Program-made: the position numbers and the translations under genes
Part shown: positions 53,935-62,310 of the stretch, one piece after another
Layout of the letters: each line of letters opens with the position of its first letter
Position numbering within the stretch: position 1 is the stretch's first letter
NCBI RefSeq assembly: GCF_019091135.1
Contig: NZ_JAGXJW010000004.1
Location: 62,001-126,000, forward strand
Source of the DNA: Cohnella sp. GbtcB17
Lineage (GTDB): Bacteria > Bacillota > Bacilli > Paenibacillales > Paenibacillaceae
Reading direction: 5' to 3'
Length of the DNA: 64,000 bases
The notes under the pieces: generated by a model
Told to the model about the DNA's origin: nothing
Database searches by the model: none
The model's input: only the letters and a program-made list of their open reading frames with translations

Positions 53935-55389
53935 ATGGGCAAGATGACATCTTCCTATTTGATCGGTTTGGATTTGGGCACCTCCGCCGTCAAAGGCATA
54001 CTGCTCTCCTCTGACGGCAACGTGGTCGCTCGAGAAAAGGAAGCTGTTCAGGTTCAGCTTTATGAAGATGGAAGAGCCGAATTCGACGCGCAGACGTTCT
54101 ATCTGCTTATCGCCGATGTGATCAAGCGGCTGAGGTCGGCCATGCCGGAAACCGGCAGGGTCGCGGGCCTCGCATTCGCGTCGGCGAGCGGCAATACCGT
54201 GCTGCTGGGCAAAGACGGAGCGCCTCTTCAGCCCGTCATCAGCTGGCTCGATAACCGGCCCGTTTCGTCCGAAATGACAGCTGCGCTCGGCAACGCAGAT
54301 CAGACAGCACGCTACGACTTGATCGGGTGGCCGCCAATGGATACGTTTCCGCTGGCTCATCTTTCGTGGCTGAAAGTACATGAGGAGGAGCTGTTCCGCC
54401 TCGCCGACAAAATCGGCATGAGCACGGAATACGTCGTTTACCGCCTGACCGGGGAGTGGGCGATCGATCCCTCGACCGCGACCCCCTTTTTTTTGCAGGA
54501 CCAAAAAGCCGGAAAATGGGACAGTTCGCTTTTGAACCAGTTGAACATCTCCGAAGCCCAATTGCCTCAAATCGCGGCATCGGGCACGATTATCGGCTAT
54601 ACAACGGCAGACGTCTGCGTCGATACCGACCTTCCTGCAGGAACGCCGGTCGTTGCCGGCGCCTTCGACCATCCTTCCGCCGCTCGGGGAGCGGGCGTTC
54701 TGGAAGAGGGGGAGCTTTTGTTGTCATGCGGCACATCATGGGTCGGGTTCACGCCTATCAGAAACCGGTTAGACGCGCTGAATCAGAACATGCTCATCGA
54801 TCCTTTTCTGCAGCCGGACGGACCTTGGGGAGCGATGTTCTCGCTTCCGGCAATCGCCACGGGCATCGAGCAATGGTTGACCCGGTATATCAGCGACAAG
54901 CCCGATCGTTATGACATCTTCAATGAGCTTGCGATATCTGCGCCACCCGGCGCTAACGGAATTTTGATCCATCCGATGCGCAGGACCGAGTTGGAGCTGG
55001 CAGACCGGCCGAGCCAAGCGGATATGGCGAGGGCGATTATGGAAGGGACCGTTTATTTGCTGAAAACAAGCTTGGACAAGCTGGAAGCGAACGGGAAGCG
55101 ATTCACTTCCGTCTTCATGGTGGGAGGGCCTACGGAATCAATCGTCTGGCCGCAGATCGTTTCCGACGTGCTGGGCAAGGAAGTCCGCATCGTCAACGGT
55201 TCATGCGCCGGAGCGGCGGGGGCTGCGATCATGGCCGGTATCGGAACGGGTCTGTTTGCCGATGAGAGGGACGCGATAGAGCAGGCCGCATTTCCGGCAC
55301 ATGTACATACCCCGAGTCCACAAGCACACGCCATTCATCTGAGGCAATACGACCGATTTTTGCAACTTTTCGGGGAGGCGGTCCAGTGA
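53935..55389 (+). CDS. FGGY-family carbohydrate kinase (xylulokinase-like)
   Basis: 484 residues with two actin-like ATPase domains. N-terminal phosphate loop IGLDLGTSAVKGILLSS; SWLDNRP substrate part; the catalytic-base region AGAFDHPSAARGAGV; LLSCGTSWVGF; C-terminal FMVGGPTESIVWPQIVSDVLG adenosine motif. The family phosphorylates ketoses and polyols such as xylulose, rhamnulose and fuculose. The start is ambiguous: ATG 53935 with AAGGGA just upstream, or ATG 53944. It overlaps the next gene by 4 bp (GTGA). It probably acts on the ketose made by the isomerase-like protein two genes on. Confidence 0.85.
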   Translation: MGKMTSSYLIGLDLGTSAVKGILLSSDGNVVAREKEAVQVQLYEDGRAEFDAQTFYLLIADVIKRLRSAMPETGRVAGLAFASASGNTVLLGKDGAPLQPVISWLDNRPVSSEMTAALGNADQTARYDLIGWPPMDTFPLAHLSWLKVHEEELFRLADKIGMSTEYVVYRLTGEWAIDPSTATPFFLQDQKAGKWDSSLLNQLNISEAQLPQIAASGTIIGYTTADVCVDTDLPAGTPVVAGAFDHPSAARGAGVLEEGELLLSCGTSWVGFTPIRNRLDALNQNMLIDPFLQPDGPWGAMFSLPAIATGIEQWLTRYISDKPDRYDIFNELAISAPPGANGILIHPMRRTELELADRPSQADMARAIMEGTVYLLKTSLDKLEANGKRFTSVFMVGGPTESIVWPQIVSDVLGKEVRIVNGSCAGAAGAAIMAGIGTGLFADERDAIEQAAFPAHVHTPSPQAHAIHLRQYDRFLQLFGEAVQ

Positions 55390-56453
55390 GCCTGATCGAG
55401 ATTAAGCAAGTAGACCGACTTTATTACGAGAATCGATTGCGCGCATTTTTGCCTGACAACATTATTGACGTTCACACGCATGTGTGGCTGGACGAATTTC
55501 GTCGGCCGGACGAAGGAGCTCCGGTAAGAGCCGTTGCATGGCCGTGGCTGGTTGCCAAGCATAATCCAATTGAAGACTTGTTCGAAGCCTATCGACTGAT
55601 GCTTCCCGGCAAAACGGTTACGCCGCTCATCTTCGCCCAGGTCGGTCTGGATTTTGATATTGAAGCGAACAACGCTTACGTCCGGAATTGTGCCGCCGCG
55701 CATGATTTGCCCTCATTTCTCGTGACCAAACCGGGCATGAGCGCGACCGACTTCGAGGAAGGGATCGAGAAGGGCGGCTTCCTGGGCTGCAAGGTGTACT
55801 TGAATTTTGCCGCACCGTATATTCCGGAGAAAGAAATCCGAATTTACGATTTTTTGCCGCCGCACCAGCTGGAAGTTCTCAACCGGCGCGGTTGGGGGGC
55901 GATGTTGCATATCCCGCGCGACGGAAGGTTAAAAGACCCGGTCAATCTCGCGCAAATGCTGGAGATCGAGCGAAAATATCCGGCAGTCAAGCTGATTATC
56001 GCCCATGTCGGCAGAGCGTACTGCCCCGAGGATGTCGGAAACGCCTTCGAAGTGTTGGCGGAAACGAGAAACATGCGCTTCGACATCAGTGCCAATACGA
56101 ACGAGGACGTGTTTCGCCAGTTGATTCGGGCTGTCGGCCCGAAGCGAATATTGTTTGGGAGCGATATGCCGATTTTGCGCATGCGGATGAGAAGAACATG
56201 CAAGGACGGTAAATACGTCAATCTGGTGCCCAAAGGACTGTACGGCGACGTGTCCGGCGATAAAAACATGCGCGAGCTGGACGGGGAGGAAGCGGACGAG
56301 CTGTCGTTTTTCCTGTACGAGGAGATCAATGCCTTTCGAATCGCCTCCGAGGCGGAACGCTTGTCCAAAGCGGACATCGAAGCCGTATTTCACGACAACG
56401 CCTGCGCCATGATCGGTTCAATCAAGGAGGGGAACAGGGGGTGGAAAATCTGA
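55386..56453 (+). CDS. Amidohydrolase family 2 metal-dependent hydrolase
   Basis: 355 residues, TIM-barrel metallohydrolase. HxH pair at His30 and His32 (IIDVHTHVWLDEF), His in LIIAHVGRAY, and Asp in ILFGSDMPILRM supply the usual metal ligands; RFDISANTNEDVF lies between them. The group (amidohydrolase 2) includes lactonases, decarboxylases and C-C hydrolases. In this operon, a lactone or cyclic intermediate of sugar oxidation is a reasonable substrate, given the oxidoreductase at 57862. GTG 55386 overlaps the kinase stop. The next start overlaps its 3' end by 13 bp. Confidence 0.8.
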   Translation: MSLIEIKQVDRLYYENRLRAFLPDNIIDVHTHVWLDEFRRPDEGAPVRAVAWPWLVAKHNPIEDLFEAYRLMLPGKTVTPLIFAQVGLDFDIEANNAYVRNCAAAHDLPSFLVTKPGMSATDFEEGIEKGGFLGCKVYLNFAAPYIPEKEIRIYDFLPPHQLEVLNRRGWGAMLHIPRDGRLKDPVNLAQMLEIERKYPAVKLIIAHVGRAYCPEDVGNAFEVLAETRNMRFDISANTNEDVFRQLIRAVGPKRILFGSDMPILRMRMRRTCKDGKYVNLVPKGLYGDVSGDKNMRELDGEEADELSFFLYEEINAFRIASEAERLSKADIEAVFHDNACAMIGSIKEGNRGWKI

Positions 56454-57829
56454 AAATCGGGCTATTGCCGTTATACGTCAAGCTGTACGACGACTATTGG
56501 CCGGAAATTCGCGAGCGAGCGGATGCTTTTCCACTTCTCATCGCCGAGCAATTCCGGCGCCGGAACGTCGAAGTAATTACCGTCTCCCCCTGCTCGGTGC
56601 AAGCCGAGTTCGAAGCTGCGGTGCGCCATTTCGAGGCGGCTAACGTCGACGCCATCGTCACCTTGCATTTGGCCTATTCGCCGTCGCTGGAGTCCGCAGA
56701 CTTGTTGGCGTCGACGTCGCTTCCGCTCGTGGTGCTGGATACGACGCCGACGTTCGATTACAGTCCCGGGCAGGACCCGTCCGAGCTGATGTACAATCAC
56801 GGCATCCACGGCGTGCAGGATCTGTGCAATGTGTTGCTGCGCCGCGGAAAGGACTTCCAAATCGAAGCCGGTCATTGGCAGGAGTCGGACGTAATCGATC
56901 GCGTGAGGGACTGCGCGAAGGCCTCAAAAATGGCCAAGGCGATGAAACAGGCTAAAGTCGGGAGACTCGGAAGAGCGTTCGAAGGTATGGGCGATTTCCG
57001 CGTGCCGGGCGAAACGCTGCGCACCGAGATCGGAGTCGAGACCTTGGAATTCGACTTCAAGAGCGTGCCATTCATCGAGGACATCGACAATTCGCGGATT
57101 CGGGAAGAAATGCAAACAGATCGGACGCGGTTCCGAGCCGACAAGCTGGACGAAGACGTTCATCGGCAAACGACGGAAGCTTCGCTTAAAGTGCGCGATT
57201 GGATTCAGCAGCAGGGCTTGACGGCATTTACAATGAATTTTCTCGACATTACGAAATCAACCGGCTTGCCTTGCATGCCATTCCTCGAAGCGTGCAAAGC
57301 GATGGAAAGAGGCATCGGGTATGCAGGCGAAGGCGACGTGCTGACTGCCGCTCTTACCGGAGCGCTGCTGTCCGTTTACCCGGACGCGTCTTTCGCCGAG
57401 ATGTTCTGCCCGGATTGGAAGCATAACCGCATCTTCCTGAGCCACATGGGAGAAATGAATCTGCGGGTCGCGGACGAGAAACCGCTGTTGCAGGAGAAGC
57501 CGTTCCCGTTCACGGACGCCGGTCCTGCGGCAGTCGCCTGTGGCCGATTCCGCGGAGGCGATGCGGTATATGTGTGCCTGTCGCCGGGCAAGAACGATCG
57601 TTTTTCGTTAATCGTTTCCCCGATCAAGATGCTGGAGGTTGTGGAGTCCGATCGCATGGAGGAAACGGTTCGGGGCTGGTTTAAGCCGCCGATCCCGGTC
57701 GCCGACTACTTGTCCGCGTTCAGCAGGCAAGGAGGCATTCATCACGGCGTCATCGTGTACGGCAACGAATGCGAGACGATAGCACGGTTTGGCGAGATCA
57801 TGGGCTGGCGCGTCGTGCGGATTGGATGA
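56441..57829 (+). CDS. L-fucose/L-arabinose isomerase-like protein
   Basis: 462 residues. The N-terminal domain (IGLLPLYVKLYDD, VITVSPC, DAIVTLHLAYSPS) and the middle/C-terminal segments (GLPCMPFLEACKAM, GIGYAGEGDVLTAALTGALL, FAEMFCPDWKHNRIFLSHMGEMN) match the fucose/arabinose isomerase superfamily, which interconverts aldoses and ketoses using Mn2+. The later His (SHMGE) and Glu (GEGD) are candidate metal or active-site residues. GTG 56441 follows AAGGAGGGG. It should feed the FGGY kinase. The sugar cannot be read off, though with a rhamnosidase present a 6-deoxy or related sugar is plausible. Confidence 0.8.
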   Translation: MENLKIGLLPLYVKLYDDYWPEIRERADAFPLLIAEQFRRRNVEVITVSPCSVQAEFEAAVRHFEAANVDAIVTLHLAYSPSLESADLLASTSLPLVVLDTTPTFDYSPGQDPSELMYNHGIHGVQDLCNVLLRRGKDFQIEAGHWQESDVIDRVRDCAKASKMAKAMKQAKVGRLGRAFEGMGDFRVPGETLRTEIGVETLEFDFKSVPFIEDIDNSRIREEMQTDRTRFRADKLDEDVHRQTTEASLKVRDWIQQQGLTAFTMNFLDITKSTGLPCMPFLEACKAMERGIGYAGEGDVLTAALTGALLSVYPDASFAEMFCPDWKHNRIFLSHMGEMNLRVADEKPLLQEKPFPFTDAGPAAVACGRFRGGDAVYVCLSPGKNDRFSLIVSPIKMLEVVESDRMEETVRGWFKPPIPVADYLSAFSRQGGIHHGVIVYGNECETIARFGEIMGWRVVRIG

Positions 57830-57861
57830 ATACAATCAGCGAAGGGGGCAGATGAGAGATC

Positions 57862-59010
57862 ATGCTTAAAGTGGGAATCGTAGGCGCAAGAGGGCTGAGC
57901 GCACTCAAGGGCTTTCAAGGCATTGAAGGCACGGAGGTTGTCGCGCTATGCGATCTGGACGGAGATTATTTAGAGCTGAAGGCGAAGGAACATGGCGTTC
58001 CCCGAACCTACCGCATCTATGAAGATATGCTGGAATCGGATATCGACGCGGTAATCGTGTCGACGCCGATGCAGCTCCATGTGCCGCAGTCGATCGCCGC
58101 GCTGCAAGCCGGCAAGCACGTGCTCTGCGAAGTAACGGCCGCCGTGGCGATGGACGAATTGTGGTGGCTGAAGGAAACCGTCGAAGCATCGGGCAAGGTT
58201 TATATGATGGCGGAAAACTATTGCTACATCCCGCAAAATCAGCAAATTTTCCAGATGGTCCAACAAGGGCTGTTCGGAGAGGTCTACTTTGGCGAAGGCG
58301 ACTACTCGCACGACATTCGCAACCTGGCTTTTCAAGCGAACCGCGTAGAACAGCAAGCGCATATCGGCAAGCCGACCTGGCGCAACTATTGGCAGCTTGG
58401 CAAGCGGGGCAACTTTTACCCGACGCACAGTCTCGGGCCGATCATGCAATGGTTTCAGGGCGATCGTATTCGCTCCGTCTCGACATTCGGAGCCGGCTGG
58501 CATACGGACAATCGCTTTCGTCAAGAAGATACCTCGATTACGATCTGTCAGATGGCAAGCGGCAAGCTCATCAAGCTGCGACTCGACTGCATTTCCAAGC
58601 GGCCGCACAATATGACCTATTATACGCTGCAAGGAACCAAAGGCTGTTACGAAGCCCCGCGCGGACTTGGCGATACGCACAAAATCTGGATCGAAGCGGA
58701 TGGCGGCTCAGCCGAAGATCCGCAGTGGCGTCCGCTAAGCGACTTTGACGACTATTTGCCGGAACGATACAAGAAGGCGACCGAAGAACAACGTTCGGCC
58801 GGTCATTGGGGCGGCGATTATTTTATCGTCGAAGATTTCGTCAATGCCGTAAGAGGGGTCAAAAAACCAGCTATCGACGTCTACGATGCCTGCGAGTGGA
58901 CGGCGGTCGCCCTTCTGTCGGAGCTGTCGGCGATGAACGGCGGCAGAGCCATGGACATGCCTGACTTCCGCAACGCATCTACGGTCGCGGAGCAGGTTAT
59001 TAAGTTGTAA
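57862..59010 (+). CDS. Gfo/Idh/MocA-family oxidoreductase
   Basis: 382 residues. N-terminal Rossmann domain (VGIVGARGLSALKGFQ is a variant of GxGxxG, then VVALCDLD); VIVSTPMQLHVPQSIAALQAGKHVLCEVTAA is the classic GFO_IDH_MocA segment, although the common EKP is replaced by CEV. The alpha/beta C-terminal domain (GNFYPTHSLGPIMQWF, GTKGCYEAPRG) follows. It should oxidise or reduce a hydroxyl of a sugar, inositol or glycoside with NAD(P). The ATG at 57862 follows GAAGGGGGC. Last gene of the long operon, followed by a strong terminator. Confidence 0.85.
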   Translation: MLKVGIVGARGLSALKGFQGIEGTEVVALCDLDGDYLELKAKEHGVPRTYRIYEDMLESDIDAVIVSTPMQLHVPQSIAALQAGKHVLCEVTAAVAMDELWWLKETVEASGKVYMMAENYCYIPQNQQIFQMVQQGLFGEVYFGEGDYSHDIRNLAFQANRVEQQAHIGKPTWRNYWQLGKRGNFYPTHSLGPIMQWFQGDRIRSVSTFGAGWHTDNRFRQEDTSITICQMASGKLIKLRLDCISKRPHNMTYYTLQGTKGCYEAPRGLGDTHKIWIEADGGSAEDPQWRPLSDFDDYLPERYKKATEEQRSAGHWGGDYFIVEDFVNAVRGVKKPAIDVYDACEWTAVALLSELSAMNGGRAMDMPDFRNASTVAEQVIKL

Positions 59011-59034
59011 AAAATGAGCGATAGCTCGCGGACA

Positions 59035-59076
59035 AAGCGGGCTGGGATCACGAAAAATTGTGATTCCAGCCCGCTT
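59035..59076. terminator. Bidirectional terminator at the end of the sugar operon
   Basis: AAGCGGGCTGG(G)ATCAC-loop-GTGAT(T)CCAGCCCGCTT between converging genes. Confidence 0.88.
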
Positions 59077-59099
59077 CAATAATCATTATTATTTGTGCT

Positions 59100-60962
59100 T
59101 TATTCAGCTAGAACAGACGGTGCATATGCATCGAAATAGATTTCGGTTAAGTAAAAAAACTCGCCGATCTTAGATAAGTTTTCTGCAAGGATCGGCAGTA
59201 TGAAAAGCTCGAGTGGCTTCTCGTCTTTCATGATCTCGATCCGGATATCATGGGTGCCGGCAGCCAAGCGTAGTTCGTGCATCTTGCTTCTCGGCGAACG
59301 GTGATAAGCAGGCATAAACTCCGTTTCTTGATCGTCTTCGAATAAAATCGTTCCGTTCAGCCACACTTTAACCGGATTAGCCGTTCCTGCTATCAGCCGA
59401 ATGGCTTGTTCGGATGGATTTACAAGCTTGGAAACCGCGGTATATTTTCCAGGCATCGCTGTATTCAAGGCGTTGCTAAAGTCAATTCGATCGCCGGCGA
59501 AGTCGACCGTTTGCATAACCGATTCATTCGGGCCGGATATTTGCCATCGGGACGCGGCCAGAAGCGTGAATTGAACGGTTTCTTTTGACCATTGGGCATT
59601 ATCATGAGTTCGGTGGATGATTAGCGCGATCTCGTTCGTTACGGAAATGACTTCGGGTGCATGGATCGTGTCCGTCCAAGTCAGGACGCCGCCGGGTGCA
59701 AGGGTAAAGGGGCGAGCACCTGAGCCGCTCCAGCGATCAGGAAGCTGCCAATCGAGATTCCCGTTCCATGCCTCTCGGGAGTGGTTAACTAAAGTCAGTG
59801 AAAGTTGTTTTGTCCCGCCGCGTCCGATAGAAGGGCCATCCATGCCGTAATCGATTGTCAGTTCTAAGCCTAATCGGGTAGTCCGTGTGCCTTGGGGGAG
59901 CAAGTAACGATTGGCAGTAAAGGGAGTATACCATAGGTCTGTCACCGTTTTCGGTACTTCCAGGATTTCTACTTCAGCCCCCCAGGTGGCCAATACTTCG
60001 CGTCCGGCCCGCATCGTGCGGTGGGTCAGCTCATCCAAAGTAGCCGGAGCGGGAAAGCCTTTAATTTGCGGGCTGACGACGATTCGGTCGCCAACTGGAC
60101 TAACCCATCTTTCTGGCAGAAGCTCCGGTCCGAGAATCATGCCTAGAATTGCACCAAGCGTAGCCGCGGTACAGTCCGTATCGTAGCCGCAATTGACTGC
60201 TTTCAGTATACAGTCCTCGAAATCGGTACCATACAGCCAGCCAAGAATCGTAAAAGCGATATTTTGCGGAGCGTCCGTAAAGTTGGAGCTCCCATGATGC
60301 TCAAGAATCAGGCGGCGCGCTTCCAACCAATCCTTACCCTCCTTGTGCCAGCGGAGCAAATCGTGAATGGCTTTTGCGGTCCGACACGTTGAAGGGATAT
60401 GCTGCAGACCGATATGGATTAATCGGTCCCTGTCCGTTTCGATAAAGATAGCGCTTTCGATAGCGGCGAAAAACATTTCCCCGTATACGCCTTCACCGCC
60501 TGCATGGTCGACGATTGCATCCTGATAGGCATAATAGGCGGCCACATGAGGAGCGCCGGGAGCCACCATTGCCCATATTTCCGAGCGTATGGGCGAGCCC
60601 ATGCAATCAGTAAACGGATTGTTGAACCACCCTGCCACGGGAGCTGTTAGTCCTCTTCGCAAATTCGTTAAGGCATAGCCGTATTCGTCGAACGGGAAAA
60701 ATACGTGTTCCACCCATTCCTGTCCGAGCTCGATCGCTGTTAATCGCGCTCCGTATTGCTCTAAGGCATGAAGCCAAACGAGCTGCAAATCTAAATCGTC
60801 GTTTTCCAGCGGTCCATCGGGCAATTTGGGATAGAACGTTAAATGGAGCAACTCCTTGGAACCTTCCACCGGCGCTCCGAGCGTTCCTCCTATATTTTTA
60901 CCAAGCCAGCCTCCATACACCCGGCGATAGTAGTCCTGTTCATCGATGGTCTTGCTAGCCAT
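59100..60962 (-). CDS. ADP-ribosylglycohydrolase-family protein with C-terminal beta domains
   Basis: 620 residues. Residues ~10-330 follow the ADP-ribosylglycohydrolase fold: GGWLGKNIGGTLGAPVEG, the metal-site region ENDDLDLQLVWLHALE and the diagnostic late motif CGYDTDCTAATLGAILGMILG. Residues ~360-620 form beta-rich domains, including a likely carbohydrate-binding-like part (VWLNGTILFEDDQE, LAAGTHDIRIEIMKDE). Such fusions in Paenibacillaceae tend to sit in polysaccharide loci, so the substrate may be an N- or O-glycoside rather than ADP-ribosylated protein; this is inference. No signal peptide. The ATG follows AAAGGAG. Divergent from the AraC regulator at 61079, which probably controls it. 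Confidence 0.85.
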   Translation of the reverse strand: MASKTIDEQDYYRRVYGGWLGKNIGGTLGAPVEGSKELLHLTFYPKLPDGPLENDDLDLQLVWLHALEQYGARLTAIELGQEWVEHVFFPFDEYGYALTNLRRGLTAPVAGWFNNPFTDCMGSPIRSEIWAMVAPGAPHVAAYYAYQDAIVDHAGGEGVYGEMFFAAIESAIFIETDRDRLIHIGLQHIPSTCRTAKAIHDLLRWHKEGKDWLEARRLILEHHGSSNFTDAPQNIAFTILGWLYGTDFEDCILKAVNCGYDTDCTAATLGAILGMILGPELLPERWVSPVGDRIVVSPQIKGFPAPATLDELTHRTMRAGREVLATWGAEVEILEVPKTVTDLWYTPFTANRYLLPQGTRTTRLGLELTIDYGMDGPSIGRGGTKQLSLTLVNHSREAWNGNLDWQLPDRWSGSGARPFTLAPGGVLTWTDTIHAPEVISVTNEIALIIHRTHDNAQWSKETVQFTLLAASRWQISGPNESVMQTVDFAGDRIDFSNALNTAMPGKYTAVSKLVNPSEQAIRLIAGTANPVKVWLNGTILFEDDQETEFMPAYHRSPRSKMHELRLAAGTHDIRIEIMKDEKPLELFILPILAENLSKIGEFFYLTEIYFDAYAPSVLAE

Positions 60963-61020
60963 GATTCAAACTCCTTTTGAGCGCTATTTTTTTGTTATAC
61001 TGATCTTAGCAGTGAGCGAG

Positions 61021-61048
61021 TTGCTAAATCCATGTACAGCTTTAAGAT
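61021..61048 (+). promoter_or_regulatory. Candidate SigA promoter of the AraC-type gene
   Basis: TTGCTA (61021-61026), 16 bp, TAAGAT (61043-61048), 30 bp before the ATG at 61079. Confidence 0.45.
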
Positions 61049-61078
61049 TAGGACCGTCTCAAAAATGGGAGGTAAGGC

Positions 61079-61993
61079 ATGGAATATTTTTCGCTACCTC
61101 GGACTTCCTCACTCGATGTTAGATGGGTTGGTGTATTTGAAACGAATAGCGGCTTAGTGGGGCGCAACCATTATAACCCGCATTATGAATTGATCGTGGC
61201 AGCGGAAGGGCCTGTATACCTGCAAGTGGGGGAGCGCCGCCTGGTGTTGAAATCAGGAGAAACCTTACTGTTAAAGCCCTGGGAGCAGCATTCCATTCTG
61301 CAGCAAACAGATTCGGGCAGGTTTTTCTGGGTGCAGTTTACGTCCAATCCGCCCCTGCTTGAGCTCGATGGCTCGAAGAATGCGAGAGAAGACCTTAATA
61401 TTGTCCATGTTCTGCCCAATGAATTGCGAACTTCATCTCACCCAGACGTCGATGGACTGCTCATTCCAAGACAATTTCAGTTGTCGAACCGCTACCGGCT
61501 AATGACCGAGTTCGAAAGGCTGATAAAAGAATCCAATGAGCCGGAAGGGTATTTTCGCTACCGGATGTCGCTTATCCTGGCCGGGATCTTGGAGCATATG
61601 GCCGACGAATGGCTTCACTCCAATCGTGAATTCCAAATTCCTGGATCATTTCTTACTTTTCGAAAAATCGTCAACTATCTGGACGAGACCTATGCGCAAA
61701 ATGTCAGTAAGGAAGCGATGGAGCGCAGCCTCGAACGCAAATACGAGTATATCTGCCAGGTGTTCAAGAAGTACGCGGGCATCACGATCGTAACGTATAT
61801 CCAGCAGCTTCGAATTCAGCGGGCTAAATATTTGCTCGCGAACAGAGCTGCCAGCCTGCAAGAAATTTCCGCAGAAGTCGGGTTTGAGGACCCGTTCTAC
61901 TTTAGCCGCGTATTCAAAAAGGTCGAAGGAATGTCACCTTCGGTTTACAGAGAGCGGACAGAGAAAGCTTCGCAATCATACAAAGAGCCCTGA
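61079..61993 (+). CDS. AraC family transcriptional regulator
   Basis: 304 residues. N-terminal cupin sensor (HYELIVAAEGPVYLQVGERR, LKSGETLLLKPWEQHSI) and a C-terminal AraC double helix-turn-helix (~205-300) with CQVFKKYAGITIVTYIQQLR and AEVGFEDPFYFSRVFKKVEG. ATG 61079 follows GGGAGGTAAGG. It lies between two carbohydrate genes, divergent from the ADP-ribosylglycohydrolase-family gene and upstream of the secreted GH-like gene, so it is a likely local sugar-responsive regulator. Ligand unknown. Confidence 0.9.
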   Translation: MEYFSLPRTSSLDVRWVGVFETNSGLVGRNHYNPHYELIVAAEGPVYLQVGERRLVLKSGETLLLKPWEQHSILQQTDSGRFFWVQFTSNPPLLELDGSKNAREDLNIVHVLPNELRTSSHPDVDGLLIPRQFQLSNRYRLMTEFERLIKESNEPEGYFRYRMSLILAGILEHMADEWLHSNREFQIPGSFLTFRKIVNYLDETYAQNVSKEAMERSLERKYEYICQVFKKYAGITIVTYIQQLRIQRAKYLLANRAASLQEISAEVGFEDPFYFSRVFKKVEGMSPSVYRERTEKASQSYKEP

Positions 61994-62023
61994 ATGATCT
62001 TGATGATCGTCCAGGGCTCTTTC
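61982..62023 (+). terminator. Terminator overlapping the araC-type stop codon
   Basis: AAAGAGCCCTG ... C-CAGGGCTCTTTC hairpin with inner GATC pairing; the stop TGA (61991-61993) lies just inside the left arm. Confidence 0.8.
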
Positions 62024-62044
62024 AAAAGTACTGATAAAAAACTG

Positions 62045-62074
62045 TTGACAAAATTAAAAGTAGTCAATTATGAT
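62045..62074 (+). promoter_or_regulatory. SigA promoter for the secreted GH-like gene
   Basis: TTGACA (62045-62050), 18 bp, TATGAT (62069-62074). This leaves a ~230 nt leader before the ATG at 62311, which contains the cre site and no other clear gene. Confidence 0.65.
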
Positions 62075-62187
62075 TCAACTTAAATTCCGTAACAGGAATG
62101 ATAAACGAAAATCGAAAAGGAGGAGACTGGAGTCGAAGTATGAAAATCAACCCATCTGAGGAGAATGTGGCCGAATTTAGCTCAAAA

Positions 62188-62201
62188 TGAAAGCGATTAC
62201 A
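62188..62201 (+). promoter_or_regulatory. cre site (CcpA) in the leader of the GH-like gene
   Basis: TGAAAGCGATTACA agrees with the consensus TGWAANCGNTNWCA at all 14 positions. Located downstream of the promoter, where CcpA binding would block elongation. Confidence 0.7.
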
Positions 62202-62310
62202 TTTCCGTTTGATGGAATGTGGTCTATTTGTTGCGCTCATTTTTAGAAATAAAACGCTCATAATCCCAACCGATCGACTATATTGAGGAGTCAATGAGAG
62301 GGGAATCGAC

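Noticed and set aside
62140..62190. 16-codon leader peptide before the partial GH gene
   Set aside because: The AAGGAGG upstream is about 16 nt from the ATG, too far for efficient initiation, and the codons show no regulatory feature.
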